Shown: positions 5,586 through 6,425 of the stretch, one piece after another
Numbering within the stretch: the stretch's first letter is position 1
Layout: each line of letters opens with the position of its first letter
DNA from: an uncultured bacterium
GTDB taxonomy: Bacteria > Actinomycetota > Coriobacteriia > Coriobacteriales > Coriobacteriaceae
Length of the DNA: 6,425 bases
Reading direction: 5' to 3'
Assembly (NCBI GenBank): GCA_905215765.1
Contig: CAJMRP010000109.1
Coordinates: forward strand, 1 to 6,425
Translations under genes and position numbers: made by a program
Notes under the pieces: model-generated
What the model saw: the letters and a program-made list of their open reading frames with translations, nothing else
Database searches by the model: none
What the model was told of the DNA's origin: nothing

Positions 5586-5608
5586 GCGCTGCGCGGGGAA
5601 CGCAGCGC
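5586..5608 (+). promoter_or_regulatory. Leader hairpin just before the lipoprotein ribosome binding site
   Basis: GCGCTGCG (5586-5593) and CGCAGCGC (5601-5608) form a perfect 8-bp GC-rich stem with a 7-nt loop. It ends 9 nt before the GGAGG (5618-5622) of the lipoprotein gene. If it lies in the mRNA leader it could affect stability or ribosome access; no known riboswitch class is recognised. I see a TAATAT at 5561-5566 that could be a -10 box, but no matching -35. Confidence 0.3.
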
Positions 5609-5628
5609 CGCTTGTTTGGAGGAATGTC

Positions 5629-6186
5629 ATGAAAAAGAAGCTGCTGCTTGCGCCCCTGATGGCTGCCCTGGTCGCGTGCGTGGTTTTGCTTTCCGGCTGC
5701 GGAGGGCCTTCGGTGGAGGAGCTCATCACCAACGACCTTACGAGCCAGTTTGACGAGATCAAGAACGGCGGCGATGACTTCCTCTCCGGTCTGGAAGAGG
5801 CTTCGGGTGACGAGTTTGAGCAGCTGGGTATCGATCCCAAGGAGTATGCCAAGAGCTATCTCGAGGGCTTTGATTACAAGATCGGCGATGTGACGGTCGA
5901 TGAGGACAAGGGTACCGCGACCGCCGAGGTCACCATCACCTGCAAGTCCATGAACAAGATCGTCGAAGATTTCGCCACCCAGTATCAGGAGAAAATCGCC
6001 GCACTCGATACGATGCCTTCCGAGGACGACCTGTACAAGATGGCCGGCCAGGTCATGGTCGACGTGACCAAGGCCGCTAAGACCAAGGACACCAAGGTCA
6101 CCTTTAAGTATTCCGCCAACGAGGATAACGAGTGGTCTGCCGACGATTCCGCAACCACCGAGATGATGAATGCGATGATGAGCTAG
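5629..6186 (+). CDS. Secreted lipoprotein of unknown function
   Basis: A 185-residue protein with a clear type II signal peptide: MKKK, a hydrophobic core (residues 5-20) and the lipobox LSGC with the lipidated Cys24. The mature part is about 160 residues, acidic, and expected to be anchored on the outer face of the membrane. It has a helical first half (residues ~29-80) followed by a beta-type segment (DYKIGDVTVDEDKGTATAEV, then TITCKS, residues 82-107), a long helix, and a final strand KVTFKY. This layout resembles the small DUF4878/DUF5105-like lipoproteins with a cystatin-like fold; that is only a resemblance by eye. The start at 5629 is fixed by GGAGG 6 nt upstream and by the signal peptide; the frame is open back to 5413, but that part crosses the terminator. 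The gene seems to be a single unit with hairpins after it. Confidence 0.88.
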   Translation: MKKKLLLAPLMAALVACVVLLSGCGGPSVEELITNDLTSQFDEIKNGGDDFLSGLEEASGDEFEQLGIDPKEYAKSYLEGFDYKIGDVTVDEDKGTATAEVTITCKSMNKIVEDFATQYQEKIAALDTMPSEDDLYKMAGQVMVDVTKAAKTKDTKVTFKYSANEDNEWSADDSATTEMMNAMMS

Positions 6187-6193
6187 GAGGGGG

Positions 6194-6220
6194 GTTACGC
6201 GGTTCTACGAACCGCGTAAC
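6194..6220 (+). terminator. Perfect 12-bp hairpin after the lipoprotein gene
   Basis: GTTACGCGGTTC (6194-6205) and GAACCGCGTAAC (6209-6220) pair perfectly around a 3-nt loop, beginning 8 nt after the stop. No T-run follows (TGCTCGACG), so it may protect the mRNA 3' end or work together with the T-rich hairpin further on instead of terminating by itself. Confidence 0.5.
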
Positions 6221-6233
6221 TGCTCGACGCTGC

Positions 6234-6332
6234 AAACGCCCCTAAGCGGCAATCTGACGTTCAATTTCAAGGGCGCGACCAGAAGGTCAGCGCCCTTTCA
6301 TTTCACGTCACCTTGCTTGCTTAGGGGCGTTT
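6234..6332. terminator. Nested palindromic terminator region
   Basis: Outer arms AAACGCCCCTAAGC (6234-6247) and its perfect complement (6319-6332) enclose a middle pair TGACGT (6255-6260) / ACGTCA (6305-6310). These enclose an inner hairpin with arms AAGGGCGC (6269-6276) and GCGCCCTT (6290-6297), extended by GACC/GGTC with one bulged A. The inner stem is followed by TTTCATTTC on the plus strand, which fits an intrinsic terminator; the outer right arm ends in GTTTTC. The region probably ends lipoprotein transcription. The extra outer arms are more than a terminator needs. Confidence 0.6.
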
Positions 6333-6369
6333 TCGCTGTCCGTCCTCTACCTGCGACGTTGCCATGGTG

Positions 6370-6392
6370 CGGCACTTGGGGACGTTCCTTTT
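6370..6392. repeat. Second copy of the 23-nt dispersed repeat
   Basis: These 23 nt are identical, and in the same orientation, to 561-583 (core GGCACTTGGGGACGTTCC). Here it is a single unit without the tandem neighbour seen at the first site. The remaining end of the window (6393-6425) shows no gene that I can support. Confidence 0.65.
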
Positions 6393-6425
6393 AATATGAG
6401 CAGGACATTGTCAAGAGGCAAAATC

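Noticed and set aside
5413..5628. Longer lipoprotein start with 72 additional codons
   Set aside because: The extension crosses the EIIA terminator and would bury the signal peptide; the GGAGG and lipobox fix the start at 5629.
6396..6425. Start of a gene at the right edge (ATG 6396)
   Set aside because: Only ten codons are visible, there is no ribosome binding site, and the ATG directly follows a repeat copy.

Overview
The window looks like a piece of a high-GC gut actinobacterium of the Coriobacteriia, most likely Collinsella or a close relative. This is inferred from the GC-rich third codon positions, the strong GGAGG-type ribosome binding sites, the IS110 protein type and the short GGGGACGTTCC-bearing dispersed repeats. 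I could not confirm it by a search.

Layout. Positions 1-400 (minus strand) are a scar. The N-terminus of an IS110-family transposase runs in frame into the last ~20 residues of RnfA, a membrane subunit of the Rnf/Rsx electron-transport complex. A 32-residue hydrophobic ORF that resembles an RnfB N-terminus follows, then the start of an ORF that leaves the window. Positions 401-742 hold no gene: they contain the 5' flank of the IS110 remnant, with nested inverted repeats in the place where IS110 elements encode a bridge RNA, plus two kinds of repeat. Positions 743-1915 (minus) encode a complete Fic-domain AMP-transferase with a built-in inhibitory motif and a C-terminal winged helix. Its upstream region carries an array of TTATTAG/CTAATAA half-sites. 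The fic gene lies between two ~95-bp copies, in the same orientation, of a hairpin-forming repeat, and its base composition is visibly more AT-rich than its neighbours.

From 2202 onward the window becomes ordinary chromosome for beta-glucoside use. An RpiR-family SIS-domain regulator (2202-3056, minus) is divergent from a GH1 6-phospho-beta-glucosidase (3259-4707, plus). A separately promoted EIIA-Glc (crr-type) PTS protein follows (4859-5395, plus) and ends in a clear intrinsic terminator. The likely scheme is that sugar is phosphorylated and imported by a PTS, with this EIIA as one possible phosphodonor. The phospho-disaccharide is then cleaved by the GH1 enzyme, while the RpiR protein senses a phosphosugar and controls the divergent promoter region. 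No EIIB or EIIC gene is present here.

The last gene (5629-6186, plus) is a secreted lipoprotein of unknown function. It is followed by a cluster of strong inverted repeats (6194-6332) and a second copy of the 23-nt dispersed repeat.

I did not find a clearly new multi-gene system. The points most worth a second look are the fic island (operator array plus flanking palindromic repeats), the possible bridge-RNA relic upstream of the IS110::rnfA chimera, and the nested palindromes after the lipoprotein.
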